DNA of 64,000 nt from CAYFLR01 sp964343805 (lineage in GTDB: Bacteria > Bdellovibrionota_B > Oligoflexia > CAYFLR01), in assembly GCA_964343805.1 (NCBI GenBank), contig CAYFLR010000020.1, positions 22,584 through 86,583 of the forward strand. The letters run 5' to 3'. A program made the position numbers and the translations under genes. Below, piece by piece: positions 36,658 through 44,228 of the stretch. Every line of letters starts with the position of its first letter. Position 1 is the first letter of the stretch. The notes beneath the pieces are model-generated. The model made no database searches. It saw nothing but the letters and a program-made list of their open reading frames with translations, and was not told the origin of the DNA.

Positions 36658-38316
36658 ATGAACATCAACCTGATCAATATAATTTTGTTAGTTACCTTCT
36701 TGGTACCCCTTTCTTTGGAAGCCTCTCCTCATGATTATGCCATTATCATTGGCCAGCATAGAGGGGGGGACTCCCTTCCTGTTTTAAAGTACTCCCATTT
36801 AGACGCCAAAAGATTTTATGACGCCCTGCAATTGGTGGGGTCCATAAAACCTGAAAATATGCTCTATGCGGTGGATCAATCTAAAGAGACCATTTTATCC
36901 ATGATGGATCGGGTTAGGGAAAGAGTGAATGAGGCCAAGAGAAAGCAGAGTGGAATACGCAGTAAGATCATTTTTTACTATTCCGGTCATGCAGACACCG
37001 AAGGTTTGCTTATCAATAACGAAAAGATTTCTTACTCTTTGATTAAGCAGTTTTTGAAGAATCCCGACTTTACGATCTCCATTGGAATTTTAGATTCTTG
37101 CTACAGTGGGAACATCATAGCCCTTAAAGGAGGAGTGGCCAGAAAGGACTTTGGTATCCACATTCAAAACTCTAATGCGGTGAAAGGGATGGCCATATTA
37201 GCTTCCTCTTCTGCGAATCAAAAAGCTCAGGAGTGGGATACTCTCAAATCATCCCTCTTTACTCACTATGTAGTGACAGGTTTAAAAGGAGCTGCTGATA
37301 CCAACCATGACAAGGTTGTGTCTGTTCAGGAACTTTATACTTTTACCCAGTCTCAGGTTTTAGATAAAACCGCCAGTACCTTTGCTCCCAGTCAGAATCC
37401 CTCCTACCTGATTCATTTTAAGGGGGCGGGGAAAGTGGTGGTGGCAAATTTAGAGCAAAGTAAGTCACGAGTGGTGTTTGGTAAGCCTTTACGGGGGACT
37501 ATGATTATTCAAAACATAGTCACTCAAGATGGCCATGAACTAGAAAAGCAGGAGGGAAAAGAGCTGGTGATCCACCTTCCCCCCGGTGAATATAGCATCT
37601 CTATGAAAGACCCTACTAAAGATCAACACTACATCTGGCAAGTGAAGTTAGAGTCCAATGACACCTTTACTCCCAAAATTAAGTACGCGGTTTCCTTGAA
37701 CCAGGCCCCTTCCGTTAAAGTGAAGGGAGGTGGAGAGAAAAAAACCTGGAGTGGGGTAATGGATTCAATCCAAGATTATGCGGTTCATGATCTTCCCGGG
37801 GCTATATTGGAGAAAAGCGAAAATTACTTTACTAGGGATCATTCCGAGGACTCATGGAATGCGGGCTTTATGATGGGAGTTCTCTATACTCCTTTGTTAA
37901 AGAAATTCATTGATGGAGGGGGAATCTACCTCCATTTCAGAGAAGTATTCATTGAGACCTCTTTAACGGTGGCCTATGTGGGAAGCTATTATTATGATAG
38001 AGGAAGGGAAAGATCTTACGATTTAGACAGTTGGCAGTTTATTTGGAATAAGGAGTTTATCAACAGGCGCACTAAAACTGAAATCAGAGCCGGTCTGCTC
38101 ACTGGATTTTCTTCTGGATTAATCAATTATAACGAATATCATAAAAATGATCGCACCCTCACCGGATTAGATGTGGGTGGAAATTTTACTTTTTTTAAGA
38201 ATGTCTGGCTGATGCGACTAGGTATTCAGGTTACTCCCTTTCTATCCCTCTATGCCGACGGCAATAATTTTAGTATCTTATTGCAAAACTGGCTTTTCTT
38301 TCGAGCTGAATTTTAG
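36658..38316 (+). CDS. Secreted caspase-family peptidase (C14) with probable outer-membrane beta-barrel C-terminus
   Basis: A signal peptide (about 1-22) precedes a caspase-like p20 fold (about 24-230). It has the catalytic His in Tyr-Tyr-Ser-Gly-His-Ala (about 117) and the catalytic Cys in Leu-Asp-Ser-Cys-Tyr-Ser-Gly (about 163). A middle beta region (about 250-350) is unassigned. The last about 160 residues alternate polar and aromatic/hydrophobic residues and end in Ala-Glu-Phe, as outer-membrane barrels do. Caspase-type cysteine peptidases in bacteria are usually cytoplasmic, so a secreted, possibly barrel-linked one is notable. The substrate is unknown. Confidence 0.85.
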   Translation: MNINLINIILLVTFLVPLSLEASPHDYAIIIGQHRGGDSLPVLKYSHLDAKRFYDALQLVGSIKPENMLYAVDQSKETILSMMDRVRERVNEAKRKQSGIRSKIIFYYSGHADTEGLLINNEKISYSLIKQFLKNPDFTISIGILDSCYSGNIIALKGGVARKDFGIHIQNSNAVKGMAILASSSANQKAQEWDTLKSSLFTHYVVTGLKGAADTNHDKVVSVQELYTFTQSQVLDKTASTFAPSQNPSYLIHFKGAGKVVVANLEQSKSRVVFGKPLRGTMIIQNIVTQDGHELEKQEGKELVIHLPPGEYSISMKDPTKDQHYIWQVKLESNDTFTPKIKYAVSLNQAPSVKVKGGGEKKTWSGVMDSIQDYAVHDLPGAILEKSENYFTRDHSEDSWNAGFMMGVLYTPLLKKFIDGGGIYLHFREVFIETSLTVAYVGSYYYDRGRERSYDLDSWQFIWNKEFINRRTKTEIRAGLLTGFSSGLINYNEYHKNDRTLTGLDVGGNFTFFKNVWLMRLGIQVTPFLSLYADGNNFSILLQNWLFFRAEF

Positions 38317-38411
38317 TTTAATATTAATTACATAATTCATATTATTTTGTTTGGGTGCTGATGAGAATCAGATCCAGACTCTTAGTTAAACAGCCGATGA
38401 AAGGAATTCTT

Positions 38412-39413
38412 ATGCCAATCAAGTTGTTTGTACTCAGCCTTATATTCGGAGGAATGATCTCTTTTAATCTGCAGGCCTTTACGGTTACGACCTGTAAGGG
38501 AATCTGCCAGTATCGAACTTGGGAAGAGATGGGTGGTAAGAAAAAGGCCAAGTGGAATGCCATCAAATCAGGAGACTCCTTTGCCAAAGAACTTAATGTC
38601 AAAACTGGTGCCGGCAGTGAGATGGAAATCGAAATGGAGAATGGCAATACCGTGGCAGTCAAACCAGATAGTAAAATGGTGGTGCAGCCCGCCAGCGCCT
38701 CCAAAACCAAAAAGTCTTCTGTCTTTTTATTTGTTGGGCGTCTTATTGCCAAAGTTAAAAAAGCAAACAAAGGAAAAAATGGAGTGGATGTCCATGGTCC
38801 CACAGTATCTATGGGAATTAGAGGGACGACCTTAGAAATGTCAGCGGGGGTCGATGGCTCCTATCAAGCCATTGCCTCAAATGGTTTAGTAGAATTTCAA
38901 GATGATTATTACAATCGCGGGAGAATGAATCATAATCAATCCATCTCAGGGATTGTAGGAAATCGTGAAATGATGCGGGCCACCGTAGAAGGGGATGAGC
39001 GTAAATGGGATCAATTTTTTGCAAAAGCCAAAAAGAATGCGGTGCAAAATGGACCCTCTTTGATTAAGTCAGCTAAAGCCCTGATTGAATCCACTACCAA
39101 TATTATGCAGCATCTTCGTAAATCTAATATTGATCTAAACAAAGAGGTGGAGGCCCTCAATAAGCAGGCCAAGGATTTTTACAATCAAGGAAATAAGGAT
39201 AAGTTTAAAGAGCTGAGCAAGCAAGGCTATAAGCTTTCCGTTGAAAGCCATCAACGCTTTCGCGAACTTCACTATCTAAAGATTAAGGCAGAGGCAGGAG
39301 TCACCTTGTTACATAATTTAATTCGTGAGCAGAAAGGTAATATTTACAAGGAAAATCAATGGCTAAGAGGGAAGTTCCACTCTTTTCCAGATTTACTTAA
39401 TATGTTAAACTAA
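38412..39413 (+). CDS. Secreted FecR-domain protein with helical C-terminal half
   Basis: A signal peptide (Leu-Phe-Val-Leu-Ser ... Leu-Gln-Ala) precedes a FecR-like domain (about 25-150) with Ala-Ile-Lys-Ser-Gly-Asp, Val-Lys-Thr-Gly-Ala-Gly-Ser and Pro-Thr-Val-Ser-Met-Gly-Ile-Arg-Gly-Thr. The Gly-Ile-Arg-Gly-Thr signature is typical of FecR. About 170 C-terminal residues are helical, probably coiled coil. I chose ATG 38412 for its AAGGA site and clean signal peptide; an upstream frame start at 38355 gives a poor N-terminus. It follows the caspase gene by 95 bases. Confidence 0.82.
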   Translation: MPIKLFVLSLIFGGMISFNLQAFTVTTCKGICQYRTWEEMGGKKKAKWNAIKSGDSFAKELNVKTGAGSEMEIEMENGNTVAVKPDSKMVVQPASASKTKKSSVFLFVGRLIAKVKKANKGKNGVDVHGPTVSMGIRGTTLEMSAGVDGSYQAIASNGLVEFQDDYYNRGRMNHNQSISGIVGNREMMRATVEGDERKWDQFFAKAKKNAVQNGPSLIKSAKALIESTTNIMQHLRKSNIDLNKEVEALNKQAKDFYNQGNKDKFKELSKQGYKLSVESHQRFRELHYLKIKAEAGVTLLHNLIREQKGNIYKENQWLRGKFHSFPDLLNMLN

Positions 39414-39443
39414 GTGATAATATTTTATTTAAAGGAGTGGGCG

Positions 39444-39974
39444 ATGATCAAGCAAGTTGTAAAATGGTCTATGATTTCTATGTTGGTGGCATCTTTTTTA
39501 GCTTGTGGCGAAGAGGAGAAAAAGGCAGGCACAACTACTCAAACTAAAGAGGAAGCTACCACTGCCATAAAGGCGCGAATAGAGAGTTTTGAAAAAAATA
39601 TCAATGGGAAAGATAAGAAAAAAATCATTGATGATGTTTCTAAGGATGCAACAGACTATCAATATATTAAGAAAGAAGAGTTCTTTGAGTCCAGTGACTC
39701 TACCTCCAGTGGTCTATTCAATACCTATAGCTTTGATTATAAAGACTATGAGGTGACTGTGGGGAGTGATATTAAAACCGCCACAGCCAAGGGTAAAATG
39801 GATGTGAGTACTCGTGATCCTGAGGAGGTGTTCATGGAGGCTCAAGCCTTTGAGATGACCTTTGTTTATGAAGATAGCAAATGGAAAATTAAAACCATTA
39901 AGCAGGTGAAAGAGGAGAACGGAAGCTTGACCAATGTTCTGAAGCTTCTGCTCAGAGAGTTAGATGAGGAGTAG
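39444..39974 (+). CDS. Small lipoprotein with NTF2-like C-terminal domain
   Basis: The 176-residue product has a lipoprotein signal ending Phe-Leu-Ala-Cys and an acidic linker. About 130 residues then alternate helix and strand as in NTF2/SnoaL-like domains, ending in Trp-Lys-Ile-Lys-Thr-Ile, though this fold call is by eye. The ATG at 39444 has AAGGAG at 39432-39437. It follows the FecR gene by 30 bases and is the last gene of the caspase operon, before a terminator. Confidence 0.7.
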   Translation: MIKQVVKWSMISMLVASFLACGEEEKKAGTTTQTKEEATTAIKARIESFEKNINGKDKKKIIDDVSKDATDYQYIKKEEFFESSDSTSSGLFNTYSFDYKDYEVTVGSDIKTATAKGKMDVSTRDPEEVFMEAQAFEMTFVYEDSKWKIKTIKQVKEENGSLTNVLKLLLRELDEE

Positions 39975-39986
39975 TATCTACTCACT

Positions 39987-41432
39987 CTACTTATAAATTG
40001 GATAGAAAATATAGGTCCCCTTAGGAATATTAAGGGGATCTTTTATTTGGGGGTTGGCCTGTAGTAAAAAAGGCCAATCATGAACTGATCCAAAGAGAAA
40101 ATTTGAAACTCTCTGTAAAGTGGTATCGATGGTAACTTGCAGCTTGCCCATCCCATGGTTGGAGAACCGAGGCATATACTTCACTTGATTCTTCACTAAA
40201 GGCATATAGAGCAACATTCCTACCTGGATTTTATGCTTCAAATTAAATTTCTTATTATAAGAGATAATGAGGGGAACATGGCTCTTATTGCCGTAAACAT
40301 ATCTTGAAATACTTTCTAATGTGTCTCCCGATCTTACAATATAAGTATGACCGTAGAACGGCTTATACACCGGTTTATAACCTGGAATAGATGGAATAAC
40401 CACCGCTTTTTCTTTGGGTACAATACTCTCTTTCGGCTGAGGAAGTGCGGTTATCAGGGTTTCTGTGTTAGAGAGTTTATCCGCAGAAACCACACCCATC
40501 ACATTTCCCTTTTCATCGATCACTTCAGTGGCCGCGGCGGCTACTTTCCACTCTTTGGTGGCTGGTTTTTGTTTGATGCCCGCTATATTTTCAATCTCTT
40601 TGTTAATGTTGGGCGAAGAGGCCCAAGACTCTTTCTTCATCAGATTGGCAAGGAGCTTCTCTTTTTTCTTTGCTTTCTCTTCGGCGGCTTTTTTTCTTCT
40701 GGCTTCTGCTAATTTTTTTTCTCTCTCTTCCTTGGCTTTTTTTCTGGCAAGTTCCGCTTCAGCTCTCTTTCTTTCTTCTTGCTGCTTTCGTCTTTTTTCT
40801 TCCAAAGCCTTTTGCAAAGCGAGTCTTCGTTTTTCTTCAGACTTGGCTTTCAGTTCGGCCTGGAGCCTGGCCATTTCTTCTTTTTCTTTTTGTCTTTGAA
40901 TAGCTAAGCGCTTTGCTTCTTCTGCAGCTTGTTTTCGAGCCAGTTCCCTGGCTTTCTTTTTGGCTTTGGCCTCTTCGATCGCTCGCAGTCTCGCAATCAT
41001 GGCTTGCTTCGCTCTTTCTTCAGCTAATCTTTTAGCTTCCTCTTCAGCTTTCTTTTTAGCCATGGCGAGCTTAAGTGCTTTTTCAGCCTCAGCCAACTTT
41101 TTTTGCAGTGCTTTTTTTCTAGCCGCACTGGCTCTCGCGAGTTCGCGTCTGGCTTTTTCTGCAGCCAGTTTAGCCATTCGCTCTTTACGTTTGGCCTCAG
41201 CGATTTTTTTAGCTCTGGCAATTTTGGCTCTTCTTTCCATTTCCACTTGATAATCGAGAGCGGACTCAGTTTCAGCCTTTTCTAAGTCGTCAATCACCTC
41301 ATCAATCTGTTCACTGATATCAATTTTCTTTCTGACTTTATCCTTAGAGAAGACATCGAGACCCGGAAAGATGCTTCCTGATTTTTTGGAAGAGCAGCTC
41401 TGTCCAACTAACATAAAAGCAGTAATAAGCAC
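39987..41432 (-). CDS. LysM lipoprotein with long charged helix
   Basis: The product has Gly-Gln-Ser-Cys as a lipobox, a very long Ala/Arg/Lys/Glu-rich helix (about residues 65-270) and a C-terminal LysM domain (Tyr-Ile-Val-Arg-Ser-Gly-Asp-Thr-Leu-Glu-Ser-Ile-Ser, about 365-410). A second, degenerate LysM-like segment follows near 440-475. LysM would bind peptidoglycan; the helix could span the periplasm like a ruler. The GTG at 41432 gives a signal lacking a basic N-region. The frame continues upstream with Lys/Arg-rich codons to a good AGGAG site (41489-41493) placed 8 bases before an ATA codon (41478-41480), so the true start may be non-standard. Confidence 0.85.
   Translation of the reverse strand: MLITAFMLVGQSCSSKKSGSIFPGLDVFSKDKVRKKIDISEQIDEVIDDLEKAETESALDYQVEMERRAKIARAKKIAEAKRKERMAKLAAEKARRELARASAARKKALQKKLAEAEKALKLAMAKKKAEEEAKRLAEERAKQAMIARLRAIEEAKAKKKARELARKQAAEEAKRLAIQRQKEKEEMARLQAELKAKSEEKRRLALQKALEEKRRKQQEERKRAEAELARKKAKEEREKKLAEARRKKAAEEKAKKKEKLLANLMKKESWASSPNINKEIENIAGIKQKPATKEWKVAAAATEVIDEKGNVMGVVSADKLSNTETLITALPQPKESIVPKEKAVVIPSIPGYKPVYKPFYGHTYIVRSGDTLESISRYVYGNKSHVPLIISYNKKFNLKHKIQVGMLLYMPLVKNQVKYMPRFSNHGMGKLQVTIDTTLQRVSNFLFGSVHDWPFLLQANPQIKDPLNIPKGTYIFYPIYK
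40016..40048 (+). terminator. Rho-independent terminator inside the end of the convergent gene
   Basis: CCCCTTA (40017-40023) pairs with TAAGGGG (40031-40037) across a 7-base loop, extended by a T-A pair, and is followed by TCTTTTATTT on the plus strand. It would end plus-strand transcripts from the caspase operon while lying within the last codons of the minus-strand LysM gene. Confidence 0.6.
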
Positions 41433-41614
41433 GAAATAGACGATTTTTTTAATTCTTAGACTCTTTATAAATGTGGTTATCTTTTTAACTCCTAAAAGTA
41501 TTGTATTATTTAACTTTCATCAAGGTTAAAATGTCCAGGGTTTACTTCGGATTTGATTTATGTTCAAATAGATCCGCACACACATATGAACCAATGTTTT
41601 TTATGAGTTAAACC

Positions 41615-42037
41615 ATGCGGGTAAATTATCAAGAGCTAATTGATGAGGCAATCAAAGGGCGGAAAAACTCCTATAGTCCCTATTCGAAATTCAAGGTGGG
41701 AGCAGCTGTTTTAACAGAAAAAGGAATCTACAAGGGGTGTAATGTAGAAACCGCTTCCTATGGTCTCACCATGTGTGCTGAAAGAGTAGCCATTTTTAGC
41801 GCAATTAGTGATGGTTGTAAGCAAATACATGCTTTAGCCGTGGTGGGTGATTTGCCCAACGGTATAACCACGTGCGGTGCTTGTCGTGAAGTTATGAGCG
41901 AGTTTAATCTCAATATGGAAGTCATAGTCAGTGATACTAAGAAGAAATATCGGGTCACTACTTTAAAAGAGCTTTTACCAGAAAGTTTTGGAACGGAGTT
42001 TAATAAATATCATGAGCAACGAACCAAGAATTCGTAA
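41615..42037 (+). CDS. cdd: Cytidine deaminase
   Basis: The 140-residue protein matches homotetrameric cytidine deaminases in length and motifs. It has Tyr-Ser-Pro-Tyr-Ser-Lys-Phe near residue 20, Gly-Cys-Asn-Val-Glu near 43, Cys-Ala-Glu-Arg near 55 (catalytic Glu, zinc Cys) and Cys-Gly-Ala-Cys near 90 (two zinc Cys). It converts cytidine and deoxycytidine to uridine forms for salvage. It overlaps the next gene by 26 bases. Confidence 0.97.
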   Translation: MRVNYQELIDEAIKGRKNSYSPYSKFKVGAAVLTEKGIYKGCNVETASYGLTMCAERVAIFSAISDGCKQIHALAVVGDLPNGITTCGACREVMSEFNLNMEVIVSDTKKKYRVTTLKELLPESFGTEFNKYHEQRTKNS

Positions 42038-42470
42038 GGATCTCGTCGCCCTTTATGACGATACCTTTCCTAAGATCTGTGAAAAATGTGGTAAAGTTTA
42101 CCCTAATAAAAGGGCTATTGATGAGGCCTTTGCCGGTAAGAAAAGAAATGCTTTGATCGAGTACGATTATCCAGTGCAAGAGGATAACGATCCCAAGAAT
42201 GTGGTGGTGGCCAACTATGTAACCTGCACCTGTGGATCTACCCTTTTTATTCTATTTAAAGATCGTCGAGATCAGAGCGAAGCAGGAAAGCAACGTCGTC
42301 TTATTTTTGAACGCCTGCGAAGTGAATTTATGGGAATGGGATTCACCGAGGGAAACAGCCAGTTTATCGTGCGCAGCTTATTTAGAGAGATGGTTGAAGA
42401 GGGTGCTTCTCTAGAGCACATCCTTGATCGAGCCGCAGAACTACTCAAAGATTTCCGCAAAATGTCTTAA
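42012..42470 (+). CDS. Conserved-looking protein with two Cys pairs, unknown function
   Basis: The 152-residue cytoplasmic protein has Cys-Glu-Lys-Cys-Gly near the N-terminus and Cys-Thr-Cys-Gly near residue 75, likely one zinc site, and a helical C-terminal half (Arg-Ser-Glu-Phe-Met-Gly-Met-Gly-Phe). I chose ATG 42012 over TTG 41988. It overlaps the cdd gene by 26 bases, so translation is probably coupled. I do not recognise the family. Confidence 0.7.
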   Translation: MSNEPRIRKDLVALYDDTFPKICEKCGKVYPNKRAIDEAFAGKKRNALIEYDYPVQEDNDPKNVVVANYVTCTCGSTLFILFKDRRDQSEAGKQRRLIFERLRSEFMGMGFTEGNSQFIVRSLFREMVEEGASLEHILDRAAELLKDFRKMS

Positions 42471-44119
42471 AAATTAAAGGTGCCTTCAACACCACCTAAA
42501 AAGGTGTGGGAGGTGGAATTATTGACCTTACTCTTCTTAGAAGTCCAACCGTATTTATATTTACCAAAGGTCGTTAAAAATGGAAATGGCTTAAAGTTCA
42601 AACTACTATATAGAGTATTGGAGGTAAAATTACTGGCGGATGTTTCGTATACAAACTTATCTACCACATAGCCTCCATTTATAGTCAGTAAGGAGAAGGG
42701 TTTGAGCTTGACACTAAAAGAACTTCCCATACCAGACTTATCGTCAAAACCTATGATTTTTACTAATTGATATCCATCATCTTCGCTCCCATCTTGTTGC
42801 AGAACATCATCTGAGACTTTTGACAGCTTGGGTTTCGTCGCAATCTGGGGAGAGTAATAACCAGATAATTTCAAAGTCAACAGAGGAGGGGTCACAGTAA
42901 AATTAAGGGAGATCTTGTCGTTAATATAGTTATCAGTACTTTGGGCTAAATTACCTCCTCTTGTTGTGTCAATATTGGAGGCAAATTTATATTGGAAGCC
43001 ACACTCAAAGTTACCAGAAGGTTTATAGGATATTCCGCTATTGATCTTACGGGTGGTAAAGAAATGGTTTTCCGGCTGATGTTTGGTGTCATCGGACATG
43101 GAAATGTCAGTGTGAACCTTCACCATATCATTGATATTTACCTTAAGATAAGCTCCCCCAGAAAGGGTGGTTAGTTTTTTCTCTCCATCAACGCGGTCTT
43201 GAAGGTAGGAGCCATATCCATAGACATGAAAGAGTTCAGAAAGATAGCCTAATGTCAGTTTTCCAACCTGTACAAGATCAGTTAGGCTTGTTTTGGGGTA
43301 TTCATAGTAGGGCTTTCCTGTGGGATATCGGTCGGGTGGAAACTCTGGATATACATCATTGTAATTAGCTTGGTCTAGATAGGTAAAGGTATAAAGAGGT
43401 TTGAAGTAAAGTTTTCCTCCCGCACCTTTGACCCCTCCGTTTATTGATTTAGCCAGTTCTAGACTGGCTACGGGTATGAACTTGTAGTTAGTCTGTTCTA
43501 TATTGAAAACTCCATACCTTTCAGGGTGAGAGTATCGGGTATTTTTGAATGACGGGTGAAACTGGAGTTTGAGAAAACCGGAAACAGGTGGGTGCTCTTT
43601 TTTGTTGGCCTGACTGAGGGCGGCCTCTCGCTCGAGCTTATAGAGTATATCTTGGATACGGTTTTTTTCTTCTGCCTGTACCAAGGTCAATATTTTAGCC
43701 TTTTGAAACATATCCCGAGATTTTTGATACTGTTGCTTCTTGAAATAGAGGACGCCCATATAAAAATGGGACTGATGAGTGTAATCTTTGTCCTTCAATA
43801 ACTTCTTGAAATAGTTTTTCGCTTTGTTATACTTTTCTAAGCCAAAATAAACTTGACCTAATAGAAATCTTCGCTCATTCTTCCTTTCCTTTTTAGACCA
43901 GGATCTCATAGCTTTTAGTGCTTTCTGAAACTGTTTTTTCTGAAGAAATTCCTTTACTTGAGGACGCAAGACCTTTAGTTCAACCTTGGCTTTAACTTTC
44001 TTTGGCTTCTTTTTTACTTTCTCTTTAGACAGAAGAGGGGGGAGGAAAAGAGTAAAAATAAGGATTAATAAGGTTGAGAACAGGCTGAAACGGTTTAAAG
44101 GGCGCTTTATAAGGCTCAC
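42467..44119 (-). CDS. TPR protein with C-terminal outer-membrane beta-barrel
   Basis: A signal peptide (about 1-30) and a lysine-rich segment precede about three tetratricopeptide units (about 55-165). About 360 residues follow with barrel-like alternation and a final Asn-Phe, consistent with an outer-membrane porin-like barrel assembled through its C-terminal Phe. The order TPR then barrel is seen in surface-export or secretion proteins; the exact role is unknown. It converges with the preceding gene, overlapping by 4 bases. Confidence 0.75.
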   Translation of the reverse strand: MSLIKRPLNRFSLFSTLLILIFTLFLPPLLSKEKVKKKPKKVKAKVELKVLRPQVKEFLQKKQFQKALKAMRSWSKKERKNERRFLLGQVYFGLEKYNKAKNYFKKLLKDKDYTHQSHFYMGVLYFKKQQYQKSRDMFQKAKILTLVQAEEKNRIQDILYKLEREAALSQANKKEHPPVSGFLKLQFHPSFKNTRYSHPERYGVFNIEQTNYKFIPVASLELAKSINGGVKGAGGKLYFKPLYTFTYLDQANYNDVYPEFPPDRYPTGKPYYEYPKTSLTDLVQVGKLTLGYLSELFHVYGYGSYLQDRVDGEKKLTTLSGGAYLKVNINDMVKVHTDISMSDDTKHQPENHFFTTRKINSGISYKPSGNFECGFQYKFASNIDTTRGGNLAQSTDNYINDKISLNFTVTPPLLTLKLSGYYSPQIATKPKLSKVSDDVLQQDGSEDDGYQLVKIIGFDDKSGMGSSFSVKLKPFSLLTINGGYVVDKFVYETSASNFTSNTLYSSLNFKPFPFLTTFGKYKYGWTSKKSKVNNSTSHTFLGGVEGTFNF

Positions 44120-44228
44120 TGTAAGTATCCTCTAAAGTATTTATGGTTATAGCCGAAAAGAACTTTGTCAGAATTTATATTATACCATGGAAAGAGAAAA
44201 ATATCGTTGCTAAATAAAGGATAATCAT

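Noticed and set aside
40347..41285. Several plus-strand open frames opposite the LysM gene
   Set aside because: They are mirror images of the Ala/Arg/Lys/Glu-rich helix code, which makes long antisense frames by composition; they have no ribosome sites and give Phe/Ser/Leu-rich nonsense.
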